Shown in pieces: positions 26,230 to 35,115 of a DNA stretch of 64,000 nt; the stretch's first letter is position 1; each line of letters starts with the position of its first letter. The position numbers were made by a program, and so were the translations under genes. Source of the stretch: Oscillospiraceae bacterium (GTDB taxonomy: Bacteria; Bacillota; Clostridia; Oscillospirales; Ruminococcaceae); the NCBI GenBank assembly GCA_017848055.1, contig JAGALZ010000013.1:35103-99102 (forward strand), in the 5' to 3' direction. Below the pieces are notes generated by a model, which was not told where the DNA came from, ran no database searches, and was given only the letters and a program-made list of their open reading frames with translations.

Positions 26230-26775
26230 ATGTCAGAGAAAATCAAAAGCTTTATATTTGATAAAGAAAGCGGTAAACTAAGACTTGGATTTCTGGTTCT
26301 GCTCGGAATAGTAGGAATGCTTCTGATTCTGTTTTCCGGCGGTGAATCTGATGAGCAGACCGAGCCGGTTGAGATTAGCCTTCCGTCATTCACAGACAGT
26401 ACTGAAGATTATCGTCTGAAGCTTCAAAGTGACCTCGAAGAAATTTTATCATCGATAAGCGGAGCGGGCAGAGTAAGCGTTATGCTCTCGCTTGAAGGAA
26501 CAACAGAATACGTCTATGCACAGCAGATTCACAGTTCATCTGATGTAAACGATGGAAAAACATCAAGCGATTATGAAAACGAGCTTGTAATGGTAGAGCA
26601 AAAGGACGGAAAAACAGCACTTGTAACAAAAATACTAAGGCCAAAGGTCAGCGGCGTGCTGATTGTGTGTGACGGTGCAGATAATATCCTGCTCACCGAA
26701 CAGCTGATAAATTCAGCAGCGTCAGCACTCGGCATTACAACCGCAAATATTTCAGTCGCAAAGCGAAAAGCATAA
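26230..26775 (+). CDS. spoIIIAG: Stage III sporulation protein AG
   Basis: A 181-residue protein with one N-terminal membrane helix (about 19-37) and an extracytoplasmic domain containing EEILSSISGAGRVSVMLSLE and GVLIVCDGADNILLTEQL. These are the ring-building-motif signatures of SpoIIIAG, which forms the large ring in the intermembrane space of the developing spore. About 50 residues shorter than the Bacillus subtilis protein, as usual in Clostridia. Confidence 0.94.
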   Translation: MSEKIKSFIFDKESGKLRLGFLVLLGIVGMLLILFSGGESDEQTEPVEISLPSFTDSTEDYRLKLQSDLEEILSSISGAGRVSVMLSLEGTTEYVYAQQIHSSSDVNDGKTSSDYENELVMVEQKDGKTALVTKILRPKVSGVLIVCDGADNILLTEQLINSAASALGITTANISVAKRKA

Positions 26776-26796
26776 TACATAAAAGGAGAAATTATT

Positions 26797-27342
26797 ATGA
26801 AAAAACCAAATGTAATCATCGGAAAAAAGCAAATCGTCCTGGCATCAATGACGCTCATTCTCGGTATGGCTGTTTATATCAATTATGTTGCGTCGCAGTC
26901 TGCCCCCGAGCTTGAAGCAACAGAGGTAATCAGCGGCGGAACAAGTATTGCTTACGGCGACACGCAGTCGGTAAACGGCAGTGCAACCGACTCGGCTTCT
27001 TATTTTGCTCAGGCGAGAATCGACCGCACACGTTCACGAGACGAGGCAATCGAAACTCTCTCGCTTATCATGAACGGCGGCGACAGCACCGAAGAAGAGC
27101 AGACAGTAGCAACACAAAATGCTGTAGCTCTAAGTGAACTCATCGAAACTGAAAGCAAGATTGAAAATCTGATTATCGCCCAGGGCTTTGAGGATTGCGT
27201 CGTGTATCTTGATGGCGAAAAAGCAAGCATCGTCGTAAAATCTGACGGTCTTACAGCACAGCAGGCAGCACAGATTAAGGCGATTCTTCTTAACGAGGTA
27301 GAGGTCGCAAATGAAAATATCAGAATTTTTGATGTAAACTAG
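26797..27342 (+). CDS. spoIIIAH: Stage III sporulation protein AH
   Basis: A 181-residue protein with an N-terminal membrane anchor (QIVLASMTLILGMAVYINYV), a low-complexity linker, then ARIDRTRSRDEAIETL and the ring-building-motif domain (IENLIIAQGFEDCVVYLDG, QAAQIKAILLNEV). SpoIIIAH binds forespore SpoIIQ to join the two membranes. Last gene of the operon; AAAGGAGAA precedes the ATG. Confidence 0.94.
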   Translation: MKKPNVIIGKKQIVLASMTLILGMAVYINYVASQSAPELEATEVISGGTSIAYGDTQSVNGSATDSASYFAQARIDRTRSRDEAIETLSLIMNGGDSTEEEQTVATQNAVALSELIETESKIENLIIAQGFEDCVVYLDGEKASIVVKSDGLTAQQAAQIKAILLNEVEVANENIRIFDVN

Positions 27343-27371
27343 TTGTGCTTTTGAAAAAAATGTGATATAAT
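27343..27371 (+). promoter_or_regulatory. Promoter of the Asp23-family gene
   Basis: TATAAT (27366-27371) with an extended TGN motif directly before it; the -35 position holds only TTGTGC at 17-bp spacing. It starts at the base after the spoIIIAH stop codon, separating vegetative genes from the sporulation operon. Confidence 0.6.
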
Positions 27372-27422
27372 ACAAATAAGTATATAAACTTTTATCTTGC
27401 ATCAAACAGGAGGTACTCTGTA

Positions 27423-27770
27423 ATGGAGAAAGTTAAAAAGAATGTTAAAGGAAAGCTTATGGTAAGTGAGGAGGTTATTTCTACAATTGCAATCAATGCC
27501 GTAAAGGATATTGATGCAGTTGCAAAGATTCTTCCACAGCCTAAGACACTCAAGAGTATCGTTTTAGGAAACGCTGTTCAGTCACCGGTTAAGGTCGGCT
27601 ATATTGATGATGTTGTAGAGCTTTTTGTGTATATATCCATAAAGAAGGGCTCTAAGGCAACAGCAGTAGCAGAGCTTGTCCAGGAAAAGATTAAGTCCAA
27701 TGTCCAGGCAATGACAGGTCTTACAGTAGCAAGAGTAAATGTTACTGTTGCCGACGTTGTAACAGATTAG
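27423..27770 (+). CDS. Asp23/Gls24 family protein (AmaP/YloU-like)
   Basis: A 115-residue protein of the Asp23/DUF322 family (KGKLMVSEEVISTIAINAVKDI at the N-terminus, VYISIKKGSKATAVAELVQEKIKSNVQAMTGL in the second half). Asp23 of Staphylococcus aureus is an abundant envelope-stress protein held at the membrane by AmaP. In Clostridia a copy commonly precedes nusB, as here. No anchor partner is in this window. AGGAGG lies 10 nt before the ATG. Confidence 0.88.
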   Translation: MEKVKKNVKGKLMVSEEVISTIAINAVKDIDAVAKILPQPKTLKSIVLGNAVQSPVKVGYIDDVVELFVYISIKKGSKATAVAELVQEKIKSNVQAMTGLTVARVNVTVADVVTD

Positions 27771-27780
27771 TAATAAGCAT

Positions 27781-27815
27781 AAACCTTCGCTTTGAGAAAA
27801 TCAGGGCGAAGGTTT
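27781..27815 (+). terminator. Possible weak terminator or processing hairpin before nusB
   Basis: A 10-bp perfect stem (27781-27790 with 27806-27815) with a 15-nt loop but no T run directly after it. It may attenuate or protect the upstream mRNA rather than end transcription, since no clear promoter precedes nusB. Confidence 0.45.
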
Positions 27816-27882
27816 GACTGCGTTTTAAGAAACTTTAAAATATACAGTAATTGCCGAAAATACAGGCAACGGAGGAAGTATT

Positions 27883-28296
27883 ATGCCAACAAGACACGAA
27901 ATCAGAGAAGCTGCATTCATACTCAGCTTTGAAAAGCTGTTCAGAGAAGAGGATACACTTGATGAGATTTTTGATATTGCTCAGAGTGTTGAGGAATTCC
28001 CGGTAAATAAGCAGGTAAAGGCACTTGTAGAGAATGTGTTCGAAAAGGCTGAGGAGCTTGACCGGATTATTTCCAAGTACAGCGAAAAGAGAAATGTTGA
28101 AAGAATACCAAAGCTTAACCTTGCAATTCTCAGAATTGCTATCTATGAAGCTCTTTATGACGATAAGGTACCTGTAAATGCCGCAATCAGCGAAGCCGTT
28201 CTCATTGCAAAGGCTTATGCCTTTGATTCTGACGTATCGTTCATTAACGGCGTTCTCGGTGCATTCTCAAGAGATATAGCAAAGCAGGATGCGTAG
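27883..28296 (+). CDS. nusB: Transcription antitermination protein NusB
   Basis: A 137-residue all-helical protein. It begins TRHEIREAAFILSFEKLF (the family's R-x-x-A-x-x-x-L-F-x-x-E start) and has IPKLNLAILRIAIYEAL and PVNAAISEAVLIAKAYA with FINGVLGAF at the end. NusB binds boxA RNA with NusE/S10 to prevent early termination in rRNA operons. GGAGGAAG precedes the ATG. It overlaps the next gene by 8 nt and opens the long housekeeping operon. Confidence 0.95.
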   Translation: MPTRHEIREAAFILSFEKLFREEDTLDEIFDIAQSVEEFPVNKQVKALVENVFEKAEELDRIISKYSEKRNVERIPKLNLAILRIAIYEALYDDKVPVNAAISEAVLIAKAYAFDSDVSFINGVLGAFSRDIAKQDA

Positions 28297-29236
28297 CTTT
28301 TTAGGATTAGATACGAGTAATTATACTACCTCGTGCGCCGTGTACATACCGTCAAGAGGTGAGCTGTTTCAGAGCAAAAGACTCCTTCCTGTCAAAGAAG
28401 GAGAACTCGGATTAAGGCAGTCCGATGCAGTATTTCACCACACAAAACAGCTCCCGGAGCTGTTTGAAGCCTTGATGGATATGTTGCCTGAATGCAGTAT
28501 CGATGTGATAACCGCTTCTGTGGCTCCGAGATGCTGTGAGGGGTCGTATATGCCGTGCTTCCTGGTCGGAGAAGGGTACGCAAGAGTTCTCGCAGGTGCA
28601 AATAAATGTACTCTTTACAGAACATCCCATCAGACGGGCCACGTCCTTGCAGCACTCTACAGCGCAGATAAAATGGAGCTTTTGCATAAGGAAAAGCCAT
28701 TTCTGGCATTTCATGTCAGCGGCGGAACGACCGATCTGCTGCTTTGTACACCCGATAAGGAAAGCGTTATTAAAATTGAGCATCTTGCGTCCTCACTTGA
28801 CCTTAAGGCAGGACAGGCTATCGACAGAGTAGGACTTATGCTGGGACTTAAATTCCCGTGTGGTAAGGAGCTTGAAAAGCTTGCTGAAAAAGCAGACAAG
28901 CGTATTCCTTGCAGGATTACGTTTAAAGACGGTAACTGCTGCCTTTCGGGAGTTGAGAATATTTGCAGAAAGCATTTTGAAAACGGCGAAACCAGAGAAA
29001 ATGTCGCTATGCTATGCCTCGACCTTGTGTTAAAAGCAATTAAAGGAATGACCGAATATGCACTTGGACTGCATCCCGGTAGCGAGATTGTTTACGCAGG
29101 CGGAGTAATGTCTGATAAGATACTGCAGACAGAGCTTGCAAAAAGCTTTGATGCATATTTTGCAACCGCTGATTTTTCCTGCGATAATGCCGCAGGTGTA
29201 GCTCTCTACGGAGCAATAAAAGAAGGATTGATTTAA
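28289..29236 (+). CDS. TsaD/Kae1-like ASKHA protein (TsaD paralogue)
   Basis: A 315-residue protein with the ASKHA fold of TsaD/Gcp. It starts FLGLDTSNYTTSCAV (the family's G-I-E-T-S-x-D-D-T equivalent) and has SHQTGHVLAAL, with His114 and His118 matching the metal-binding HxxxH of TsaD. FHVSGGTTDLLL, LDLKAGQAIDRVGLMLGL and a C-terminal DNAAG (Asp299) follow. All three TsaD-type metal ligands are thus kept. TsaD makes the threonylcarbamoyl modification of tRNA, but bacteria usually encode it elsewhere with a D-D-T start, so this is likely a paralogue of different or unknown role, conserved between nusB and xseA in Clostridia as I recall. Translationally coupled to nusB. Confidence 0.75.
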   Translation: MRSFLGLDTSNYTTSCAVYIPSRGELFQSKRLLPVKEGELGLRQSDAVFHHTKQLPELFEALMDMLPECSIDVITASVAPRCCEGSYMPCFLVGEGYARVLAGANKCTLYRTSHQTGHVLAALYSADKMELLHKEKPFLAFHVSGGTTDLLLCTPDKESVIKIEHLASSLDLKAGQAIDRVGLMLGLKFPCGKELEKLAEKADKRIPCRITFKDGNCCLSGVENICRKHFENGETRENVAMLCLDLVLKAIKGMTEYALGLHPGSEIVYAGGVMSDKILQTELAKSFDAYFATADFSCDNAAGVALYGAIKEGLI

Positions 29237-29237
29237 T

Positions 29238-30437
29238 TTGGCTTCAATACTTTCAGTTTCTCAGATAAACAGATATGTAAGCTTTAAGCTCAAAGAGGAT
29301 GTAAAGCTAAGGTCGGTAGCAGTATCGGGCGAGATTTCAAACCTCTCTGTACACTATAAAAGCGGACATATCTATTTTACTCTAAAGGATGATTCCGCAG
29401 CATTGAAGGCTGTTATGTTTTCGTCAAACACCCGAACGCTTCGCTTTGTTCCGCAAAACGGAATGAAAGTTGTGGCACTCGGAAATATTGAGCTATATGA
29501 GCGTGACGGCGTGTGTCAGCTCGTTTGTATGAGTATGTCACCGGTCGGCGAGGGAAACAAGGCACTTGAGCTTGAAGCTCTTAAGCAGAAACTTTCGGCT
29601 GTCGGTGTCTTTTCCGAGAATATCAAAAAGCCTATTCCACCAACGCCGAATACGATTGCAATAGTAACGTCACCAACAGGTGCCGCTTTGCAGGATATCC
29701 TTAATGTGATAAAAAGACGTTATCCTATAGCGCGGGTCTTTGTTTCTCCCGCTACCGTCCAGGGCGAATATGCTCCCGATAGTATCGCAAATGCTGTCGA
29801 AAATGCAGATAAGCTTGGCTGTGACGTTATGCTTATAGCCAGGGGAGGCGGCTCCGCAGAAGACCTTATGGCGTTTAATACAGAGAAGGTCGTGATGTCG
29901 GTTTATAACTGCGTAACACCGGTTATTTCAGCCGTAGGACACGAAACAGATACAACACTTTGCGATTATGCAGCGGATATGAGGGCACCGACTCCTTCGG
30001 CGGCCGCTGAAATCGCAGTTCCTGTCAGTAACCACATCCGTGCACTTATAAACGGATATGACTTCAGAATAAAAAATTCACTTGAAAAAAAGATTCTCAA
30101 TGCCGAAACCGAAGTTTCAGACTGCAAATCCAGACTTGAAGCATTTTCTCCGAGCAACAGACTTGAAGCTGCTTCGGTGAGGCTTAACAGCCTGAGGGAA
30201 AAAATGAAGTCACTCATAGAGAAAAAACATACGCAAATGTATTCTGAGCTTTCTTCGGAATATTCCAAGCTTGAAGCACTCAATCCGCTTTCTGTACTCA
30301 GCCGTGGGTTTGCTGTGGTAAGAGGACAGGACGGGGAGATTATTTCAAAATACAAAGTTAAATCAGGCGATGAAATCAGTATAAGAACCTGCGACCTCGA
30401 GCTTTCGGCAGTCGTAGGAGAGGTTAAGGAGCTTTAA
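29238..30437 (+). CDS. xseA: Exodeoxyribonuclease VII large subunit
   Basis: A 399-residue protein with an N-terminal OB fold (LSVSQINRYVSFKL, VSGEISNLSVHYKSGHIYFTLKD) and a catalytic core: PNTIAIVTSPTGAALQDILNVI, ARGGGSAEDLMAFN and ISAVGHETDTTLCDYAADMRAPTPSAAAE. A coiled-coil region follows. With XseB it degrades single-stranded DNA from both ends in repair. The start is TTG ten bases after AAGGA, one base past the preceding TAA. Length is a little shorter than Bacillus XseA (448). Confidence 0.95.
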   Translation: MASILSVSQINRYVSFKLKEDVKLRSVAVSGEISNLSVHYKSGHIYFTLKDDSAALKAVMFSSNTRTLRFVPQNGMKVVALGNIELYERDGVCQLVCMSMSPVGEGNKALELEALKQKLSAVGVFSENIKKPIPPTPNTIAIVTSPTGAALQDILNVIKRRYPIARVFVSPATVQGEYAPDSIANAVENADKLGCDVMLIARGGGSAEDLMAFNTEKVVMSVYNCVTPVISAVGHETDTTLCDYAADMRAPTPSAAAEIAVPVSNHIRALINGYDFRIKNSLEKKILNAETEVSDCKSRLEAFSPSNRLEAASVRLNSLREKMKSLIEKKHTQMYSELSSEYSKLEALNPLSVLSRGFAVVRGQDGEIISKYKVKSGDEISIRTCDLELSAVVGEVKEL

Positions 30438-30438
30438 A

Positions 30439-30627
30439 ATGGAAAACAAGCTTACTTTTGAAGAGTCAATGCAAAGACTCGAAGAAATCACAAAAACACT
30501 CGAAAACAACGAAACTACCCTCGATGAAGCAATCGGGCTTTATAAAGAAGGTGTGGAGCTTTCGGCATTCTGTAAGCAGAAGCTCGACAGCGCAAAGCTC
30601 CAGATAAGTATGCTTGAAGATAAATAA
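30439..30627 (+). CDS. xseB: Exodeoxyribonuclease VII small subunit
   Basis: A 62-residue helical protein with the full family pattern (LTFEESMQRLEEITKTLEN, TTLDEAIGLYKEGVELSAFC, KQKLDSAKLQIS). Several copies bind each XseA. One base separates it from xseA, as expected for a coupled pair. Confidence 0.95.
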   Translation: MENKLTFEESMQRLEEITKTLENNETTLDEAIGLYKEGVELSAFCKQKLDSAKLQISMLEDK

Positions 30628-30644
30628 AGTAGAGGATTTTCGAT

Positions 30645-31541
30645 ATGAATGATACATTTTCAAATAAGCTCAACGAGCTTTCGCAAAAGGTAAGTGAAAG
30701 ACTCCCGGAGCTCGTGGACGATACAAATTTCCTTACCGCTGAAGTTTCAAAGGCGGCAATATATTCTCTCAATGCAGGCGGTAAAAGACTTCGCCCTGTG
30801 CTTATGCAGCAGTTTTATCAGATGATAAGCGGCGATGATTCTTTGTCTATGCTTGATATTTTCTGTACAATTGAGCTTATACATACCTTTTCACTTATCC
30901 ACGATGATTTGCCGTGTATGGATAACGATGACTTCAGAAGAGGCAAGCCATCATGCCATAAGGTTTTTCCTGAGGCAATTGCACTTCTGGCAGGCGACCA
31001 GCTTAATACGCTGCCGTTTGAGATTATTTCAGACTATGCATTAAAGGGTAAGATTTCTTATCAGGCTTCCGTGAAGCTTTGCAATGTACTCAGCCGTGCA
31101 GTCGGTGTGAGCGGTATGATAGGCGGCCAGGTCATCGATATGATGAGCGAGGGAAAGCAGATTTCTCTCGAAACACTCAATGAACTCCAGGCAAAGAAAA
31201 CGGGTGCACTTATAGCTGCCGCTTGTGAAATGGGCTGCGTTCTCGCAAATGCAGATAGTGAACAGATAGAAAATGCAAGAAAATATGCTCAGAAGCTCGG
31301 ACTTGCATTCCAGATTAGAGATGATATTCTTGACGTTATCGGTTCATTTGAAGAGCTCGGAAAGCCGATAGGAAGCGACAAGGAACAGTCAAAGTCGACA
31401 TATGTTTCAATTTTCGGAGTAGAGGAATCTAACGAAATATGCAGAAAACTTACAGATGAAGCTGTTGAAATACTTGAAAGCTTTGAGAATAATGAGTTTT
31501 TAAAGGAGCTTACATTAAGTCTTTTATCTCGAAAGAATTAA
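30645..31541 (+). CDS. ispA: Polyprenyl (farnesyl/geranyl) diphosphate synthase
   Basis: A 298-residue trans-prenyltransferase. GGKRLRPVL, the first Asp-rich motif HDDLPCMDNDD with FRRGKPSCHK, GGQVIDMMSE and the second motif FQIRDDILDVIGS with KPIGSDKEQSK are all intact. The residues before the first Asp-rich motif (LIHTFSLIHDD) fit a farnesyl diphosphate synthase. It condenses isopentenyl diphosphate with allylic diphosphates for quinones and undecaprenyl carriers. It sits between xseB and dxs, the usual Clostridia/Bacillus order. Confidence 0.93.
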   Translation: MNDTFSNKLNELSQKVSERLPELVDDTNFLTAEVSKAAIYSLNAGGKRLRPVLMQQFYQMISGDDSLSMLDIFCTIELIHTFSLIHDDLPCMDNDDFRRGKPSCHKVFPEAIALLAGDQLNTLPFEIISDYALKGKISYQASVKLCNVLSRAVGVSGMIGGQVIDMMSEGKQISLETLNELQAKKTGALIAAACEMGCVLANADSEQIENARKYAQKLGLAFQIRDDILDVIGSFEELGKPIGSDKEQSKSTYVSIFGVEESNEICRKLTDEAVEILESFENNEFLKELTLSLLSRKN

Positions 31542-31562
31542 GCTCTGCGAATGGAGAAAACA

Positions 31563-33410
31563 ATGGGAAATAAAGATTCTGTTAATATATATGAACTGAA
31601 GCTGCCCCGTGATTTAAAAAAGCTTACTATACCGCAGTGTGAGGAGCTTTGCGGACAAATAAGAGAAATACTTGTGGATACTGTGTCGAAAAACGGCGGC
31701 CATCTTGCGTCAAATCTCGGTACGGTAGAGCTTTCTGTTGCTCTTCACAGAGTGTTCAATTCTCCTAAAGATAAGATAGTTTGGGACGTAAGTCATCAGT
31801 CGTATACGCATAAGATGCTTACCGGCAGACTCCAAAGATTTGACACAATTAGAAAAAATGGCGGAATCTCAGGATTTACAAGACCTTGTGAGTCAAAGCA
31901 TGACGCATTTGTCGGCGGTCATAGCTCAACTGCTGTTTCTGCAGCGCTTGGTATGGCGACAGCTATGAAAATTAAGGGAGATAATATTCATAGTGCGGTA
32001 GCTGTTGTCGGCGATGGTGCAACCTCGGGAGGCCTTTTCTTTGAGGGAATAAATAATGCCGGAAAGAGTAAAACCAATACTATCGTAGTTATAAATAATA
32101 ATGAGATGTCAATCTCGAAAAGCGTCGGTGGTTTTGCAAAGTATCTGTCAATTATGAGAACTTCCGACTCATATATCAAGACGAAAGATGTCGTGCAGTC
32201 GGTTTTAAGTAAAACTCCTATCCTTGGCAAGCCGATTGCGAATACTATCAGATATTCAAAGAATGTCGTAAAGGAAGCATTGCTTCACAGTAATTTCTTT
32301 GAAGAAATGGGCTTTGAGTTTGTAGGCCCGATAGATGGTCATAATATAGCAGAGCTTGAGTATGGACTGAAGCAGGCAAAAGCTATGCACAAGCCGGTTA
32401 TCGTATATGTAAACACAATTAAGGGCAAGGGTTATGCCCCAGCTGAAGCAAATCCGGGAGAGTATCACGGAGTAGGTTCATTTGAAATTAAAACCGGAAA
32501 CCCCGATGTTACTCCTGCCGATAGCTATTCCGCTGAGTTCGGAAGCTGCCTTTGCGAGCTTGCAAAGGAAAACGACAGTATATGTGCCATAACAGCTGCG
32601 ATGAAGTACGGTACAGGACTTCAGCATTTTGCAAAAATGTATCCCAAGCGCTTTTTTGACGTAGGAATCGCAGAGGAACACGCCGTAACCTTCTGCGGCG
32701 GACTTTCATCTATGGGAATGGTGCCCGTATTTGCAGTTTACTCAACATTTCTTCAAAGAGCCGTTGATCAGATTATCCACGACCTTGCAATCAATAATAT
32801 GCATGCAGTTATCGGTGTCGACAGAGCAGGAATTGTCGGAGGCGACGGAGAAACTCACCAGGGCACGTTTGACGTTGCGCTCCTTACTTGTATTCCGAAT
32901 ACAACAATCTATTCGCCGTGTGGTTATAATGAGCTTCATCTTTGTACAAAGAAAGCTGTAACCGAAGACAGCGGAATATGTGCAGTAAGATACCCAAGAG
33001 GCGAAGAGAACGATGTAGGCTGTATTTCACCATGTACTGATTATCAGTTGTACAAAAACGGCGCTAAGATACTTGCAGTAACTTACGGACGGTTGTCTTC
33101 AGAAGTGCTTGAGGCTAAGGTGCTTCTTGCAAACAAGGGAATAAAGCTTGATGTTATCCGACTTGTGAAAATACATCCTGTATCAGAAGACGTAAAGAGA
33201 ATAATTGCATCATACGATATGGTGTATTTCTTTGAGGAAAGCTTCATAGAAGGCTCTGTTTCTCAAAAGATCGACCGCTATGCAAAGAAGAGCAAAATAT
33301 CTGCTGTCGACAGATTTCTGCCACATTCTGATGTAAGTTCTCTGCTTGACAGATGTGGACTATCTTCTGAAAAGATAGCCGACACTGTTTTGGGTGATTG
33401 TGATGAGTGA
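31563..33410 (+). CDS. dxs: 1-deoxy-D-xylulose-5-phosphate synthase
   Basis: A 615-residue thiamine-diphosphate enzyme that makes DXP from pyruvate and glyceraldehyde 3-phosphate, the first step of the MEP isoprenoid pathway. VSKNGGHLASNLGTVELSVALH, WDVSHQSYTHKMLTG, GHSSTAVSAALGMA, the ThDP motif GDGATSGGLFFEGINN, FDVGIAEEHAVTFCGGL and DRAGIVGGDGETHQG are all diagnostic. An ATG four codons upstream overlaps the GGAG ribosome binding site, so the second ATG is preferred. Its stop overlaps the tlyA start region. The C-terminal domain is complete. Confidence 0.95.
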   Translation: MGNKDSVNIYELKLPRDLKKLTIPQCEELCGQIREILVDTVSKNGGHLASNLGTVELSVALHRVFNSPKDKIVWDVSHQSYTHKMLTGRLQRFDTIRKNGGISGFTRPCESKHDAFVGGHSSTAVSAALGMATAMKIKGDNIHSAVAVVGDGATSGGLFFEGINNAGKSKTNTIVVINNNEMSISKSVGGFAKYLSIMRTSDSYIKTKDVVQSVLSKTPILGKPIANTIRYSKNVVKEALLHSNFFEEMGFEFVGPIDGHNIAELEYGLKQAKAMHKPVIVYVNTIKGKGYAPAEANPGEYHGVGSFEIKTGNPDVTPADSYSAEFGSCLCELAKENDSICAITAAMKYGTGLQHFAKMYPKRFFDVGIAEEHAVTFCGGLSSMGMVPVFAVYSTFLQRAVDQIIHDLAINNMHAVIGVDRAGIVGGDGETHQGTFDVALLTCIPNTTIYSPCGYNELHLCTKKAVTEDSGICAVRYPRGEENDVGCISPCTDYQLYKNGAKILAVTYGRLSSEVLEAKVLLANKGIKLDVIRLVKIHPVSEDVKRIIASYDMVYFFEESFIEGSVSQKIDRYAKKSKISAVDRFLPHSDVSSLLDRCGLSSEKIADTVLGDCDE

Positions 33411-34206
33411 AAGACTTGATGCAAAACTTGTTGAGCTGTCACTTGCCACATCTAGAGAAAGAGCAAAAGAGCTTATTAAAAACGGATTTGTTACTGTAAA
33501 CTCAGTCAAGGCAAAAAAGCCATCTGATTCAGTAAGCGACAGCGATGTAATAGAAGTAACAGGCGGAACGCTTCAGTATGTCGGAAGAGCAGCTCTGAAG
33601 CTTGAAAGAGCCGCTGAGGTGTTTTCGCTCAGCTTTTCCGAGAAAATATGTGCTGATATAGGTGCATCAACCGGTGGATTTACTGATTTTATGCTGCAGA
33701 ATGGCGCAAAAAAGGTTTACGCCGTTGATGTAGGACATGACCAGCTAGCCGAAAAGCTTTGTAATGACAGTAGGGTTGTAAACCTCGAAGGTGTCAATGT
33801 AAAGGAACTTAATGAGGGGTTCTTTACAGAGAAAATCGACGTTATGACCGCTGACTTGTCTTTTATTTCACTCAGACTTGCGTTGCCACCAATGCTTATG
33901 GCTGCAGGGAACGGCACAGAGCTTGTCGTTTTGATAAAACCACAGTTCGAAGCCGGAAAATCCGCTGTAGGTAAGTGTGGAATTGTCAAAGACAAGAAAA
34001 CTCATGTCAGAGTGCTTACTGATATATGCTCTCTGTTTGTTTCGCAAGGTTGCAGCATAAAGGGACTTACACGGTCGGGCATCAAGGGCGGCGACGGAAA
34101 TATAGAATACCTTATATATGCCTGTTTTGATGGTGAAGGTAAAATTCCCGCACTTGATATTCCAAAGCTTGTTAATGATGCTTTTTCAGAACTTAAAAAT
34201 ATATGA
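33403..34206 (+). CDS. tlyA: TlyA family rRNA 2'-O-methyltransferase / hemolysin-like protein
   Basis: A 267-residue protein with an N-terminal S4 RNA-binding domain (RLDAKLVELSLATSRERAKELI, about 3-60) and an FtsJ-type methyltransferase domain: YVGRAALKLERA, ADIGASTGGFTDFMLQNGA (SAM motif I), YAVDVGHDQLAEKL, TADLSFISLRL and LIKPQFEAGK. TlyA 2'-O-methylates rRNA in mycobacteria; the Clostridia form (YqxC) has been less studied. The start overlaps the end of dxs by 8 nt. Confidence 0.9.
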   Translation: MSERLDAKLVELSLATSRERAKELIKNGFVTVNSVKAKKPSDSVSDSDVIEVTGGTLQYVGRAALKLERAAEVFSLSFSEKICADIGASTGGFTDFMLQNGAKKVYAVDVGHDQLAEKLCNDSRVVNLEGVNVKELNEGFFTEKIDVMTADLSFISLRLALPPMLMAAGNGTELVVLIKPQFEAGKSAVGKCGIVKDKKTHVRVLTDICSLFVSQGCSIKGLTRSGIKGGDGNIEYLIYACFDGEGKIPALDIPKLVNDAFSELKNI

Positions 34207-34212
34207 AAGACG

Positions 34213-35082
34213 GTGAACAGCTTGAAAATTTTTCTTTGTCCTAATTTAGATAAACCTAAATGTATGGAGTATCTGCGTAAGGCGTGTGATATACTGTTAA
34301 AACTTGATTGCACTCTTTTTGCAGAAAAGATCTTGGAAGATAAAATCGGCATTAAGGCTGTTACATACGGAAATCCGAAAGAGCTTATCCCTGAGTGTGA
34401 CTATATGGTTGTCATAGGCGGTGACGGTACAATTCTGAAACACGCTAAGACCTTTGCAAAGTATGATAAAGCTATTTTAGGTATAAACAGCGGTCGTCTC
34501 GGATTTATGGCAACCCTTGAACATGACGAGATTGAGCTTTTGTCAAGGCTTGTTGACGGTTCCTTTTCAGTTTCAAAAAGAATGATGCTCAGAGCTGTTG
34601 CAAGTCTTTCTGGCGGAGAAACCAAAGAGTTTACAGCACTCAATGACATCGTGTTTTCAAAGAGCAACGGCTGTAAGATTGCAGACTTTGTTGTGTCGAA
34701 GAATGAAAATGTCGTAACATCAATAAGAGCCGACGGACTTATCTTTTCAACTCCGACAGGTGCATCAGCATACTCGCTGTCGGCGGGTGGGCCTCTTATC
34801 GAGCCGGAGCTTGATTGTATTGAGTTCACACAGATTTGTCCTCATTCACTGTTTGCACGCTCAATGCTGTTTTCTCCGGACTCTCAGCTCGAGATAAGCT
34901 ATAATGCAAACTCCGATGCAGGTGTCAGACTTGAGGTCGACGGTGTAAATGAGCTGGCTCTTGGAGTCGGGGATAAAGTCAGAATAATGCGTTCCGAGAG
35001 TGTAGTGAAGCTTATAGATATAACGGGAAGCAGCTTCCATGATACCGTTAACCGTAAGCTTGTACGTCCACTCAAGGATTAG
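34213..35082 (+). CDS. nadK: NAD kinase
   Basis: A 289-residue NAD kinase. VVIGGDGTILKHAK is the GGDGT catalytic loop, LGINSGRLGFMA the NAD-binding NxG-x-LGF segment, LNDIVFSK the NE/ND motif region, and RADGLIFSTPTGASAYSLSAGGP the signature of the beta-rich domain. It phosphorylates NAD to NADP. The start is GTG; a TTG three codons later with GGTGA in front is an alternative. It lies between tlyA and argR, as in Bacillus. Confidence 0.93.
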   Translation: MNSLKIFLCPNLDKPKCMEYLRKACDILLKLDCTLFAEKILEDKIGIKAVTYGNPKELIPECDYMVVIGGDGTILKHAKTFAKYDKAILGINSGRLGFMATLEHDEIELLSRLVDGSFSVSKRMMLRAVASLSGGETKEFTALNDIVFSKSNGCKIADFVVSKNENVVTSIRADGLIFSTPTGASAYSLSAGGPLIEPELDCIEFTQICPHSLFARSMLFSPDSQLEISYNANSDAGVRLEVDGVNELALGVGDKVRIMRSESVVKLIDITGSSFHDTVNRKLVRPLKD

Positions 35083-35115
35083 TGCCATATAAATTGATTA
35101 TGAAAGGCTGAAATT

